A stretch of 64,000 nucleotides of DNA from CAKZLS01 sp963701445 (GCA_963701445.1 CAVPAM010000006.1:1-64000); one strand, 5' to 3'. Positions 52,062 to 60,886 are shown, counted from the first letter of the stretch. Numbers and translations are program-made. Notes: a model not told the origin generated them from the letters alone.

Positions 52062-52065
52062 CCCC

Positions 52066-53609
52066 ATGCCCCCGCCCGCCAACCGCGCGAGGACGGCCTT
52101 CACGGTCGCCATCGTCGGCCGCCCCAACGTCGGCAAATCGACGCTGTTCAACCGGCTGGTGGGCAGGCGGCTGGCGATCGTCGACGATAGCCCCGGCGTC
52201 ACCCGCGACCGCCGCGAGGGAGAGGGCCGGCTCGGCGATCTCCGGTTCACCGTCGTCGACACCGCCGGGTTCGACGACGTCGGCGGCGACGCGCTCGAGG
52301 CGCGGATGATGCAGCAGACGGAACAGGCGCTGCGCCAGGCCGACGTCGCGGTGCTGCTGATCGACGCCCGGGCCGGCGTCACCCCGCTCGACAGCGTGTT
52401 CGCCGAACGGCTGCGGCGCCTCCCGACGCCGGTCATTCTGGCCGCCAACAAATGCGAGGGCCGCGCCAGCGAGTCCGGCCGTCTGGAAGCCTACGGCCTG
52501 GGGCTGGGCGACCCGGTGGCGCTCTCCGCCGAGCACGGCGAGGGCATGGGCGAGCTTTACGAAGCCCTCGCCGAGTACGTGAAGCCCGCCCCGGAGTCGG
52601 AAGAAGAGCGGGAAGAAGAGCCGGACGACCACAGGGGCGAAGACATCGCCGACGACATCCCGCCAAACGCGGACGAAGAGGGCGCGGACGAAGAAGGCGT
52701 GGACGCCGAAGACGAGGACACCGCCGACGATAGCCTGCTGCAGCTCGCCGTGGTCGGCCGCCCCAACGTCGGCAAGTCGACCCTGATCAACCGGCTGGTG
52801 GGAGAGGACCGCCTCGTGACCGGTCCCGAGGCCGGGATCACCCGCGACGCCATCGCCATTTCGTGGACCTTCCAGGGGCGCACGCTGCGGCTGATCGACA
52901 CGGCGGGCCTGCGCCGCAAGGCCAAGGTCACGGAACGCCTGGAGGGGCTTTCCAGCACCGACACGCTCCGCGCCATCAAGTACGCCCAGGTGGTGGTGCT
53001 GGTGATCGACGGCACGCTCGGCCTGGAGAAACAGGACCTCACCATCGCCCGCAACGTGATCGACGAGGGCCGCGCCCTGATCCTCGCGGTCAACAAGTGG
53101 GACCTTATCAAGGACCGGAGCAAGTGCCTGGGCGAGATCAAGGACCGGCTGGAGACCTCGCTGCCGCAGGTCAAGGGCATCCGGCTGGTGACCTGCTCGG
53201 CGCTCACCGGCAAGGGCCTCGACCGCCTGCTGCCCACCGTCCTCCAGGTCTACGACACCTGGAACCGCCGCGTCGGCACCGGCCCGCTCAACCGCTGGCT
53301 CCAGGACATGACCGACCGCCACCCGCCGCCGCTGGCGCGCGGCCGGCGTCTGCGGCTCCGCTATATGACCCAGGCCAAGACCCGCCCGCCGACGTTCGTG
53401 GTGTTCGCCAGCCGGAGGCGCCTGCGGCTCCGCTACATGACCCAGGCAAGACCCGCCCGCCGACGTTCGTGGTGTTCGCCAGCCGCCCCGAGGAACTCCC
53501 CGAGGCCTACGTCCGCTACCTGGTCAACGGCCTGCGCGCCGAGTTCAACCTGGAAGGCGTGCCGCTCCGCCTGTTCACCCGCAAGGGCAAGAACCCCTAC
53601 GCGCGGTAA
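52066..53609 (+). CDS. der: Ribosome-assembly GTPase Der, with a tandem duplication and frameshift near the 3' end
   Basis: The double GTPase Der (EngA): G domain 1 with IVGRPNVGKSTLFNRLVG and DTAGFDD, an acidic linker (about 170-220), G domain 2 with VVGRPNVGKSTLINRLVG, DTAGLRRK and NKWD, and a KH-like C-terminal domain. From residue 428 on, about 72 bases are repeated in tandem (53350-53414 and 53422-53485), and the second copy lacks one C. The current frame therefore leaves Der and runs to 53739, while the true end (PEELPEAYVRYLVNGL to RKGKNPYAR, stop 53609) is in another frame. Der is normally essential for 50S assembly, so an assembly fault or a functional copy elsewhere must be considered. 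Confidence 0.9.
53350..53485 (+). repeat. Imperfect tandem duplication inside der
   Basis: Two copies of a 64-65 base segment (53350-53414 and 53422-53485) beginning CTGCGGCTCCGCTA and ending GTGTTCGCCAGCCG. They differ by one substitution (TAT/TAC) and one missing C in the second copy. The period is about 72 bases. Each copy encodes RLRYMTQA plus the PPTFVVFAS strand, which occurs once in normal Der. Confidence 0.9.
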
Positions 53610-53618
53610 CGCGCGGAA

Positions 53619-53639
53619 GCGGGGGAGACCATCCCCCGC
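53619..53639. terminator. Hairpin between convergent der and proX
   Basis: Perfect eight-base arms GCGGGGGA and TCCCCCGC around a five-base loop lie between the convergent ends of der (stop 53609) and proX (stop 53666). There is no T tract, so it may be a bidirectional, GC-type terminator. Confidence 0.45.
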
Positions 53640-53665
53640 CCCGATCGCGCATCATCGCGGGAGAT

Positions 53666-54703
53666 TTACTGCTTCGCCGTCTCGGCGGCGGTCTTCGCCG
53701 TCGCCACCCAGCCGTCGAACGTGTCCTGGTGGCCCTTGATCCAAGCGTCCACATGGCGTTCGATGTCCGCCCGCGATTTCTCGCCTTCGCGCATGCGCGA
53801 GTTCTGGGCGCTGATATCGTTGCTCGAAAGCTGCATGATTTCGAACAGCTTGGCGGCCGCCGGATTGCTCTCGGCGAAGTCGCGGTTGGCGACGATCCGC
53901 TGGTCGTTGGCCTGGAAGCCGTAATTGCTGCCGTCGGGGAGGCTGGTATCGACATCCTTGCGCTCGCCGGGCAACGAGCTGAACGGCACGTTGAGCCAAA
54001 TCACGTCCTTGCCGGGCACCAGCACGCCGCTGACCCAGTAGGGCGTCCAGGTGTAGTACAGCACCGGCTTGCCGGCCTCGAAGCGGGTAATCGTGTCGGC
54101 GATGATCGCCGAATAGGACCCCTGATTGTGGGTCACGGTGTCCCTGAGTTCGAAGGCGTCGAGTTGATGCTCGATCACCTTTTCGCAGCCCCAGCCGGGG
54201 TTGCAGCCCGCCAGATCGGCCTTGCCGTCGCCGTCGGCGTCGAAGATCTTGGCGATCTCCGGATCCTTGAGCTGGCCGATGTTGGTGATGCCGTGTTCAT
54301 CGGCGGTCTTCTTGTCGATCAAGTAGCCCTGAAGGGCTCCCTTGGAATAGACGCCCTCGCGGAACAGCTTCTCGTCGCCGCCGGCATTCACGTAGAAGTC
54401 GATGTGCAGCGGGTCCCAATGGTCGGCGAGGAACGTCGCGTCGCCGTTGCCGATCGCCACGTGGGCGGCCGCGTACTCGATCTCCTTGATGTCCTCGACG
54501 GTGTAGCCGAGCTTCTCCAGCGCGCGCATCACCAGCAGCGTCTGAAAGGTTTCCTCGGCGATGGAGCTTTTCAGCGGTTTGACCGTGATGCCCTCGCCCG
54601 GCGGTTGCGCGGCGACGGCGCCCTGTGCCGCGACGAGCATCAGGCCTCCGACGGCCAGCCCGAGCAGCGATGTTAAACGTTGGCGCGAAAACGCTTTCAA
54701 CAT
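53666..54703 (-). CDS. proX: Glycine betaine/L-proline ABC transporter substrate-binding protein
   Basis: A 345-residue periplasmic binding protein with a signal peptide (about 1-31, ending GAVAA). The mature domain is ProX type: KPLKSSIAEETFQTLLVMRA, ATFLADHWDPLHIDFYV, DLAGCNPGWGCEKVIEHQL, the aromatic ligand cage in YYTWTPYWVSGVLVPGKDV and QIVANRDFAE-like tail. It binds quaternary ammonium osmolytes for the ProVW transporter encoded upstream. ATG 54703 follows a GGAGGAAGAAG ribosome site. It is the last gene of the proVWX operon. Confidence 0.92.
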   Translation of the reverse strand: MLKAFSRQRLTSLLGLAVGGLMLVAAQGAVAAQPPGEGITVKPLKSSIAEETFQTLLVMRALEKLGYTVEDIKEIEYAAAHVAIGNGDATFLADHWDPLHIDFYVNAGGDEKLFREGVYSKGALQGYLIDKKTADEHGITNIGQLKDPEIAKIFDADGDGKADLAGCNPGWGCEKVIEHQLDAFELRDTVTHNQGSYSAIIADTITRFEAGKPVLYYTWTPYWVSGVLVPGKDVIWLNVPFSSLPGERKDVDTSLPDGSNYGFQANDQRIVANRDFAESNPAAAKLFEIMQLSSNDISAQNSRMREGEKSRADIERHVDAWIKGHQDTFDGWVATAKTAAETAKQ

Positions 54704-54753
54704 ATTTCTTCTTCCTCCTTGTTGTTGGTCGTGGTGTGAGTACGGCAGCCCCC

Positions 54754-55836
54754 CTACTCGGCCGCCGCGTTTCCGGCCGCCCCCTTCGGGCCGCCGCTCA
54801 CGAGCCGTCGGACGAGGCCGACGGGGCCCGTTTCGTACCAAAGGCGCGCGCCCTTCTCGCGGCCGGACTTGCCGAGCGCCTGGGTGGTGCGGTCGATGAT
54901 GATGGCGAGCAGGACGATGCCGACACCGCCGACCGTGGCCAGGCCCATGTCGAGGCGGCCGATGCCGCGCAGCACCATCTGGCCGAGCCCGCCGACGGCG
55001 ATCATCGAGGCGATGACGACCATGCTCAGCGCCAGCATCAGCGTCTGGTTCACGCCGGCCATGATGGTCGGCATGGCGAGCGGCAACTGGACCCGGAACA
55101 GGAGCTGCCTGGGCGACGCGCCGAACGAGCGCGCGGCCTCCACCAGGTCGCCGGGCACCTGGCGAATGCCCAGGTTGGTCAGCCGGATCAGCGGCGGCAC
55201 GGCGAAAATGATGGTGACCACGATGCCCGGCACGTTGCCGATGCCGAACAGCATGACGATGGGCACCAGATAGACGAAGGCGGGGGTGGTCTGCATGGCG
55301 TCGAGGATCGGCCGGACGACGGCCGCGGCATTGTCGTTGCGCGCCAGCCAGATGCCGAGCGGCAACCCGATGACGACGCAGAACAGCACCGACGTCAGGA
55401 CCAGCGACAGCGTCACCATCGCTTCCGACCACGCGCCGATGGCGCCGATCGCGACCATCGAAAGAAGCGACGCGACGGCGAGGCGCGGGCCGGACGCCTG
55501 CCAGGCGATCAGGGCGATGACGATGATGACGACCACCGCCGGCGTCGCCAGCAGCGTTCCCTCCACCCCGTTCAGCGTCTGGTCGATGGGCCAGCGGATC
55601 ATCTGGAACACCGGCCGGAAATTGGAGACGAGCCAGTCGAGCGCCACGTCGACCCATTCGGCGAACGGCACCCATTCCCGGGCGAACGGATCGAGCCAAT
55701 CGAAGCTCGTGTCCTCCGCCGGCGCGGCCTGGCTCAGCCAGTCCGTCGACGACTCGCCGGACTCCCGCGTCTCGGCGCCGCCCCAGGGGTCTTGCGGGGT
55801 CTGCGCCAATCGCATATCCGTCATGTTTTCGGCCAT
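54754..55836 (-). CDS. proW: Glycine betaine/proline ABC transporter permease
   Basis: A 360-residue permease with a long cytoplasmic N-terminus (about 85 residues) typical of ProW, then about six helices and the binding-protein-dependent transport signature EAARSFGASPRQLLFRVQLP. The protein ends in a short basic tail. It lies between proV, whose stop is four bases upstream, and proX. It forms the membrane channel for osmolyte uptake. Confidence 0.92.
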   Translation of the reverse strand: MAENMTDMRLAQTPQDPWGGAETRESGESSTDWLSQAAPAEDTSFDWLDPFAREWVPFAEWVDVALDWLVSNFRPVFQMIRWPIDQTLNGVEGTLLATPAVVVIIVIALIAWQASGPRLAVASLLSMVAIGAIGAWSEAMVTLSLVLTSVLFCVVIGLPLGIWLARNDNAAAVVRPILDAMQTTPAFVYLVPIVMLFGIGNVPGIVVTIIFAVPPLIRLTNLGIRQVPGDLVEAARSFGASPRQLLFRVQLPLAMPTIMAGVNQTLMLALSMVVIASMIAVGGLGQMVLRGIGRLDMGLATVGGVGIVLLAIIIDRTTQALGKSGREKGARLWYETGPVGLVRRLVSGGPKGAAGNAAAE

Positions 55837-55839
55837 GGA

Positions 55840-57039
55840 TCACGCTTCCCGGTTGAGGGTTTCCAACAGCAGCGCCTTCGAAACGACACCCAGATAGCGG
55901 TTCTCTTCGTCGACGATGGGGATGCCGCAGGGCGCTTCCGCCACCGCGCCAAGCAGTTCGCTGATCAGCGTATCGTGCCGCGCCGCCTGGACACCGCCCA
56001 CGAACGCGCCGCCGAGCGTGGGCTCCGCCCGCCGCAACTGGGCTTCCAGCGATGCGACGGAAACGACCCCGTGGTAGCGCTGGTTCTTGTCGAGGACATA
56101 GGCGAACGGCCGGTCGTGCTTGCCCAGGCGCTTCAGCGCCGCGCGCACGCCGGTACCCTCGCGTTCGACGATCGTCACCTGCTCCTTCCTGGCGATTTCG
56201 CCGGCGGTGATCACGTTCGACACGTCAACGCCGCGGAAGAAGGAGCGAACATAGTCGTCCGCCGGATTCTTCAGGATTTCTTCCGGGGTATCGACCTGGA
56301 CCACGCGCCCGCCTTCCATGATCGCGATGCGGTCGCCGATCCTCATGGCCTCGTCGAGGTCGTGCGAAATGAAGATGATCGTCCGTTGGGTCTCCGACTG
56401 CAGCTTGAGCAGTTCGTCCTGCATTTCGGCGCGGATCAGCGGATCGAGCGCGGAGAAGGCCTCGTCCATGAGCATGACCGACGGATCGTTGGCGAGCGCC
56501 CGGGCCAGCCCCACCCGCTGCTGCATGCCCCCCGACAATTCGTTGGGATACGAGCCCCCCCAGGCCGACAGTCCGACCTGGTCGAGCGCGGCGCGCGCCC
56601 GCTCGTGGCGCTGGGTCTTGTCGACGCCCCCGAGTTCCAGACCGAACGCCGTATTGTCCAGCACGGTCATGTGCGGCATCAGCGCGAACGACTGAAACAC
56701 CATGCTGACGCTCTTGCGCCGCAGATCGAGGATCTCGGCCGCGGACATCTGCGCGATATCCCGGCCGTCGATCTCGATGCTGCCGTAGGTGGGATCGATC
56801 AGGCGGTTGAGGAGCCGCACCATGGTCGACTTGCCGGAACCCGACAGGCCCATGACCACGAACACCTCGCCGCTGCCGACGGAGAACGCCGCGTCGCAGA
56901 CGCCGATGGTCTGGCCCGTGCGATTGAAAATTTCGTCCTTGTTCAGGCCCTCCCGGTACAGATCCAGGGCCGCCCGCGGATTGTCTCCGAAGATTTTGAA
57001 CAAGTCCTTGACGACCACTTTCCGCCGTGGGTCGGCCAC
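55840..57039 (-). CDS. proV: Glycine betaine/proline ABC transporter ATP-binding protein
   Basis: A 399-residue ATPase with Walker A GLSGSGKST, signature LSGGMQQRVGLARAL, Walker B VMLMDEAFSALDP and H-loop FISHDLDEAM. An N-terminal ProV-type extension (LFKIFGDNPRAALDLYREG) precedes it and two CBS domains form the C-terminus (PFAYVLDKNQRYHGVVSVAS; CGIPIVDEENRYLGVVSKAL), which sense ionic strength in this family. GTG 57039 was chosen for its GGAAGG site and family alignment; a longer frame to 57201 lacks support. First gene of proVWX, expected to respond to osmotic stress. Confidence 0.92.
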   Translation of the reverse strand: MADPRRKVVVKDLFKIFGDNPRAALDLYREGLNKDEIFNRTGQTIGVCDAAFSVGSGEVFVVMGLSGSGKSTMVRLLNRLIDPTYGSIEIDGRDIAQMSAAEILDLRRKSVSMVFQSFALMPHMTVLDNTAFGLELGGVDKTQRHERARAALDQVGLSAWGGSYPNELSGGMQQRVGLARALANDPSVMLMDEAFSALDPLIRAEMQDELLKLQSETQRTIIFISHDLDEAMRIGDRIAIMEGGRVVQVDTPEEILKNPADDYVRSFFRGVDVSNVITAGEIARKEQVTIVEREGTGVRAALKRLGKHDRPFAYVLDKNQRYHGVVSVASLEAQLRRAEPTLGGAFVGGVQAARHDTLISELLGAVAEAPCGIPIVDEENRYLGVVSKALLLETLNREA

Positions 57040-57297
57040 GCACACCTTCCTTTGACTGCAGTTCCACAGGCAACGACAGGCACCGCCTCGCGCGATGACC
57101 GTCCGTTCCCCCCGGGCAATAATCGGCCCATCGAAACATACTGAGCGCCGGCGCGCAAGGCACCATTGCCCGGCGCGACCGCGCGAGCCCGCCGCTTTCA
57201 CCCTTGCCGGCGCCGAACGCCACCCCGCGCGAGGTCGCCCCCACGCGCCTCGCGGCGGCGGTTTTTCAAGCCGCGCGACGGCACCCGGATCGCCCGC

Positions 57298-57354
57298 GCC
57301 GGATGTGTTCGGGCGCCATCCATCGGTCGGAATACGTCAGGCGGGTATTCCGAC
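57298..57354. repeat. Dispersed palindromic intergenic repeat, copy 1
   Basis: The segment begins GGATGTGTTCGGGCGCCATC and ends in a hairpin with perfect ten-base arms, GTCGGAATAC / GTATTCCGAC (57326-57354). It matches the second half of copy 3 (59124-59178). It lies in the 336-base gap upstream of proV; nothing else is recognised in that gap. It resembles the REP-like palindromic units scattered in proteobacterial genomes. Confidence 0.6.
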
Positions 57355-57375
57355 TTGCGAGCTACGAGCGACCAG

Positions 57376-57882
57376 CTACGGCCGTTTCCAGGTGACCTGA
57401 TGGGGCACCACGAACATGCGCATGCCCTCCGCTGGCGGTTTCAGGTATTGAACGGTAAAGCTCGCCTCTCCCGATATGCCGGCGTACTTGCCCGTTCCGC
57501 CGATCATCGTGTGCACACCCGCTGGCGGCTTCGTCGCCGATGAGAACGTGAACTTCGTAAACACCTCGTCTCCGTCCGCGTCCACTTCGGTGCAGGCTCC
57601 TTGGCCTTCGGTCACGCCACCGTCCGCGAAATAGTCGCCGAGGCAAAGCACGCTCATGTTGTCGAACATGTCCTTTCCCTCGTCGTTTCGCGTCAGCCCG
57701 GTAAATTCGACGGATGTCAGGCTCCTGCCCTCGCCAAGCTTGACGGTCTGGGCCGATTTGACCGTGTAGTAGCTTGTATACGACGTCTTGCCCTCATCAC
57801 TTGCGGCATGCGACGCGGAGGCCAGGACGACAATAGCCGCCACGCCAAATCGACTGGCCATCACCAGCCTGTTCATATGCAT
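57376..57882 (-). CDS. Secreted protein of unknown function (allene-oxide-cyclase-like barrel pattern)
   Basis: A 168-residue protein with a signal peptide (about 1-27, ending SHAASD) and a beta-rich mature domain. The stretch MIGGTGKYAGISGEASFTVQ is typical of small secreted lipocalin- or dirigent-like barrels in which GGTGKYxGxxG marks a conserved turn. The two cysteines in LCLGDYF and GACTEV could pair in the periplasm. The function is unknown. A broken gene of similar layout lies downstream at 58328-58839. A palindrome of the ACCC-N-GGTA type is at 58002-58014, about 120 bases upstream of the start. Confidence 0.7.
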   Translation of the reverse strand: MHMNRLVMASRFGVAAIVVLASASHAASDEGKTSYTSYYTVKSAQTVKLGEGRSLTSVEFTGLTRNDEGKDMFDNMSVLCLGDYFADGGVTEGQGACTEVDADGDEVFTKFTFSSATKPPAGVHTMIGGTGKYAGISGEASFTVQYLKPPAEGMRMFVVPHQVTWKRP

Positions 57883-58139
57883 GAATTTTCCCCACCCAGA
57901 TGTGCCACGCTCGAGGCCAGAAAGAGCTCGCCGAAACCATCCATGGGAAACACGCCAGGTGGTTCCGCACGGGTGAATATCCCCGAATGAACCCCGTTAA
58001 TAACCCTAATGGTAATATAGGGATTCCAACTATGCAATTATTCCGTGGTCGTAAGGATTGAGTTACGCGTGTCAAACTCGCGCAACACCCGCGGCGGATC
58101 CGCTGGTGATCGGATCGTTTCCGCCCTGCGCCGCCATTG

Positions 58140-58270
58140 GCGGCCGCCCCAAGGAACTCCCCGAGGCCTACGTCCGCTACCTGGTCAACGGCCTGCACGC
58201 GGAGTTCAATCTCGAGGGCGCCCCCCTCCGCCTGTTCACCCGCAAGGGCAAGAACCCGTACGCGCGGTGA
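58140..58270 (+). pseudogene. Detached 3' end of a der gene
   Basis: About 130 bases encode RPKELPEAYVRYLVNGLHAE through RKGKNPYAR and a stop, the same C-terminal end as der (53480-53609). Nearly nine of ten bases agree, with mostly silent changes. Upstream of GCCGCCCC the similarity stops abruptly. The fragment has no start and is not a gene. It lies 4.6 kb downstream of der in the same orientation, beyond proVWX, so it marks a duplication or recombination boundary. The rest of the 57883-58327 gap shows only the palindrome at 58002-58014 and an AT-rich block. Confidence 0.85.
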
Positions 58271-58280
58271 GCCCGCGTAG

Positions 58281-58320
58281 AGCGGATCAGCTTGTGCGTA
58301 ATCCGCCGCCTGCGTTCGGG
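58281..58320. repeat. Dispersed palindromic intergenic repeat, copy 2 (partial)
   Basis: AGCGGATCAGCTTGTGCGTA followed by ATCCGCCGCCTGCGTTCGGG matches the first half of copy 3 at about 59099-59138 (CGGATTAGCTTTTACGCAGT...). It begins ten bases after the stop of the detached der fragment, so it sits at the edge of a rearrangement. Confidence 0.5.
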
Positions 58321-58327
58321 CCGGACA

Positions 58328-58839
58328 TCAGTCGGGCAACGTCATCTTGCCTTCGAACTCTCCGGTCATGAAACCACCCTCCTGCACGGTGGAAACGTAC
58401 TGTTCCCTTGCACTTGATTTCCGCAAAGCGGCCAGAGCTTCCGCGACGCATTCATAAGGTCCCTCAATCATCGCGCACCTTCTGATCGTTGACCTTGCTG
58501 ATCCCGCTCCACTTGCCGGTATGCGTCGAGCCGTCCGGATATGTTGTGGTCGTATAGCCCTCCGCTGTCCCCTCGCCATTGATATAGTCGAGAGTTCCCA
58601 TGGTTAGTCGAGACAGCAAGGGTGCCGTCCGGGAAGATAGTCACCCCAGGAACTTCGTATGAGCAGATAGCGTGTCCCTCGACGTCACCCAGTTTCTTGC
58701 AATGAAGTTCGGAAGGTTTCAAGTTCACGTAACGCCACTTCTGGGGCTGCTCACCCGCCTGGGCAGGGAACGTAAAGATAAACGCGCCGACAATAATTGC
58801 GCCGGCAATGGCGAACGCATCGAACCCGCGATTAGTCAT
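58328..58839 (-). pseudogene. Secreted-protein gene broken by several frameshifts
   Basis: ATG 58839, with GAGGAAAT upstream, opens a signal peptide (FAIAGAIIVGAFIFTFPAQA) and a mature part with SELHCKKLGDVEGHAICSYE and DGTLAVSTNHG. The frame then shifts: the continuation TLDYINGEGTAEGYTTTTYP, WSGISKVNDQKVRDD is in another frame, YECVA in a third and SGRFAEIKCKGTVRFHRAG in a further one, returning to GGFMTGEFEGKMTLPD and a stop at 58328. At least four indels in about 510 bases point to a decayed gene. Architecture resembles that of the intact secreted protein at 57376-57882, although clear homology between the two is not shown. Confidence 0.7.
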
Positions 58840-59096
58840 GATAATTTCCTCCCCCGATCGCCCGCGCCGCTTGCGGGCTGAATATCTACCCTTGCTGAAT
58901 CGCCAGATCGGCAACTCAGACGAAAATAGTTTCACCCTCAACCAATCGATCGTCAATAAAAATTGAAAAACTCGTTAGGTTGTTTCGTTTTTTTGCGCCA
59001 GCGGTGGATAGGTGCTGGTACTTAAAACGGGTTTGATGATCGAGTGGAAAGGAGAGCTGGTTTCTTCCAAATTGTGCTAACGGATGCGGCTCACGC

Positions 59097-59178
59097 AGCA
59101 CGGATTAGCTTTTACGCAGTCCGCCGCATGTGTTCGGCGCTATCCATTCGTCGGAATACGCCAAAAGGCCATTCCGAC
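59097..59178. repeat. Dispersed palindromic intergenic repeat, copy 3 (full)
   Basis: The fullest copy. It begins CACGGATTAGCTTTTACGCA, continues through CCGCCGCATGTGTTCGGCGC and ends with the imperfect hairpin GTCGGAAT / ATTCCGAC (59150-59178). It combines the parts seen separately at 58281-58320 and 57298-57354. It lies in the 390-base gap between the broken secreted-protein gene and serA; AT-rich sequence at 58940-59040 is the only other feature there. Confidence 0.6.
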
Positions 59179-59230
59179 CGGCGAACCGTTCAACCACGTG
59201 GGCGCCCCCGCGCCCACCGAAGACCCAGAC

Positions 59231-60814
59231 TCAGAACTTCAGCGCCTTAACTCTCACCACGTTCGGAAGCGCCCGGACCTTTTCCAGGACGCTCTCGGCG
59301 GGGGTTTCGTCCACCTCGATCAGGGCGATGGCGTTGCCGCCGGCGACGTCGCGGCCCAAATGGAACGTGGCGATGTTGATGCCGGCGTCGCCGAGAACGG
59401 TGCCGAGGGCGCCGATGAAGCCGGGCTTGTCGTTGTTGGTGATGAACAGCATGTTCGGGCGCAACTGGGCGTCCATGGGGATGCCCTTGATGTCGACGAT
59501 GCGCGGCTGGTCGCCGTTGAACAGGGTCCCGGCCACGGTCCGCGTCTGGACCTCGGTCACCACGGTCAGGCGGATCAGCGTCTGGTAGGCCCGCGAGCGC
59601 TCGTTCTTGACCTCGCTCACGTCGATGTCGCGGCTCCGGGCGATGGACGGCGCGTTGACCATGTTCACCGATTCCATCAGCGGCGACAGCAGCCCCTCCA
59701 GCAGCAGCGCGGTCAGCGGCGTGGTGTTGAGGCGCGCGGCCTGGCCCTCGTATTCGATCTTCACCGCCTTCAGCGCGGTTTCCGTCACCTGTCCGGCGAA
59801 GCTGCCGAGCTGGCCCGCGAGCGCCATGTAGGGACGCAGCTTGGGCATCTCGTCGGCGTTCACCGACGGCATGTTGAGCGCGTTGACCACCGTGCCGGTG
59901 AGCAGGAAGTTGGCCATCTGCTCGGCCACCTGCAGCGCCACCTTCTCCTGCGCCTCGGTGGTGGACGCGCCGAGGTGCGGCGTGGCGATCACCTGCTCCA
60001 TGCCGAACAGCACGCTCTCGCGGGCCGGCTCGGTGGGGAACACGTCGAGCGCGGCGCCGGCGACCTGGCCGCTTTCGATGGCCGCCTTGAGGTCGTTTTC
60101 CACCACCAGCGGGCCGCGCGCGCAGTTGACGATGCGCACGCCCTTCTTCATCTTGGCGAGGCTCTCGGCGTTGATCATGCCGCGCGTCGAGTCCGTGGCC
60201 GGCGCGTGCAGGCTGATGAAGTCGGACCGCGCGTAGACCTGGTCCAGCTCCACCTTCTCGATGCCGAGGTCCTCGGCCCGCTCCGGCGACAGGTACGGAT
60301 CGTAGGCGAGCACCTTCATCTTCAGACCCAGCCCCCGGTCGGCGACGATGGAACCGATGTTGCCGCAGCCGATGATGCCGAGGGTCTTGCCCGCCACCTC
60401 GACGCCCATGAACTTGGACTTCTCCCACTTGCCGGCGTGGGTCGACGCGTTGGCCGCCGGGATCTGGCGGGCCAGCGCCATCATCAGCGAGATGGCGTGC
60501 TCGGCGGTGGTGATGGAATTGCCGAAGGGCGTGTTCATCACCACGACGCCCCGCGCCGTCGCCGCCGCCACGTCGACGTTGTCGACGCCGATGCCGGCCC
60601 GGCCCACCACCTTCAGGCCGTTGGCGGCGGCCAGGATATCGGCGGTCACCTTGGTGGACGAGCGGATGGCGAGGCCGTCGTATTCGCCGATGCAGGCCGC
60701 GAGTTCGTCGGGCGTCATGCCCGTCTTGACGTCCACGTCGATCCCCTGGTCGCGGAAGATCGCGGCGGCGCTCGGGCTCATCTTGTCGGAAATCAGCACT
60801 TTCGGCATCGTCAT
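59231..60814 (-). CDS. serA: D-3-phosphoglycerate dehydrogenase, long form
   Basis: A protein of about 527 residues of the long SerA type: substrate domain MPKVLISDKMSPSAA, NAD-binding GIIGCGNIGSIVADR, catalytic DVFPTEPARE and ATPHLGASTTEAQ, then the intervening allosteric substrate-binding domain and a C-terminal ACT domain (MLFITNNDKPGFIGALGTVL). It catalyses the first step of serine biosynthesis, and the ACT domain is the serine sensor in the family. It is downstream of serC on the same strand with a gap of about 70 bases, forming a serC-serA operon. Confidence 0.95.
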   Translation of the reverse strand: MTMPKVLISDKMSPSAAAIFRDQGIDVDVKTGMTPDELAACIGEYDGLAIRSSTKVTADILAAANGLKVVGRAGIGVDNVDVAAATARGVVVMNTPFGNSITTAEHAISLMMALARQIPAANASTHAGKWEKSKFMGVEVAGKTLGIIGCGNIGSIVADRGLGLKMKVLAYDPYLSPERAEDLGIEKVELDQVYARSDFISLHAPATDSTRGMINAESLAKMKKGVRIVNCARGPLVVENDLKAAIESGQVAGAALDVFPTEPARESVLFGMEQVIATPHLGASTTEAQEKVALQVAEQMANFLLTGTVVNALNMPSVNADEMPKLRPYMALAGQLGSFAGQVTETALKAVKIEYEGQAARLNTTPLTALLLEGLLSPLMESVNMVNAPSIARSRDIDVSEVKNERSRAYQTLIRLTVVTEVQTRTVAGTLFNGDQPRIVDIKGIPMDAQLRPNMLFITNNDKPGFIGALGTVLGDAGINIATFHLGRDVAGGNAIALIEVDETPAESVLEKVRALPNVVRVKALKF

Positions 60815-60886
60815 GCCCCCCCAAGGGCTCAAGAATCAAGAAATCGATGGGTTGCGGGAAACCGCGGGAACGCGGGAAACGGGTCG

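Noticed and set aside
53610..58280. The proVWX segment as an integrative element inserted at the 3' end of der.
   Set aside because: A displaced der end is present, but there is no integrase, no direct attachment repeat that I can define and the cargo is a normal housekeeping operon. Kept only as a rearrangement finding.
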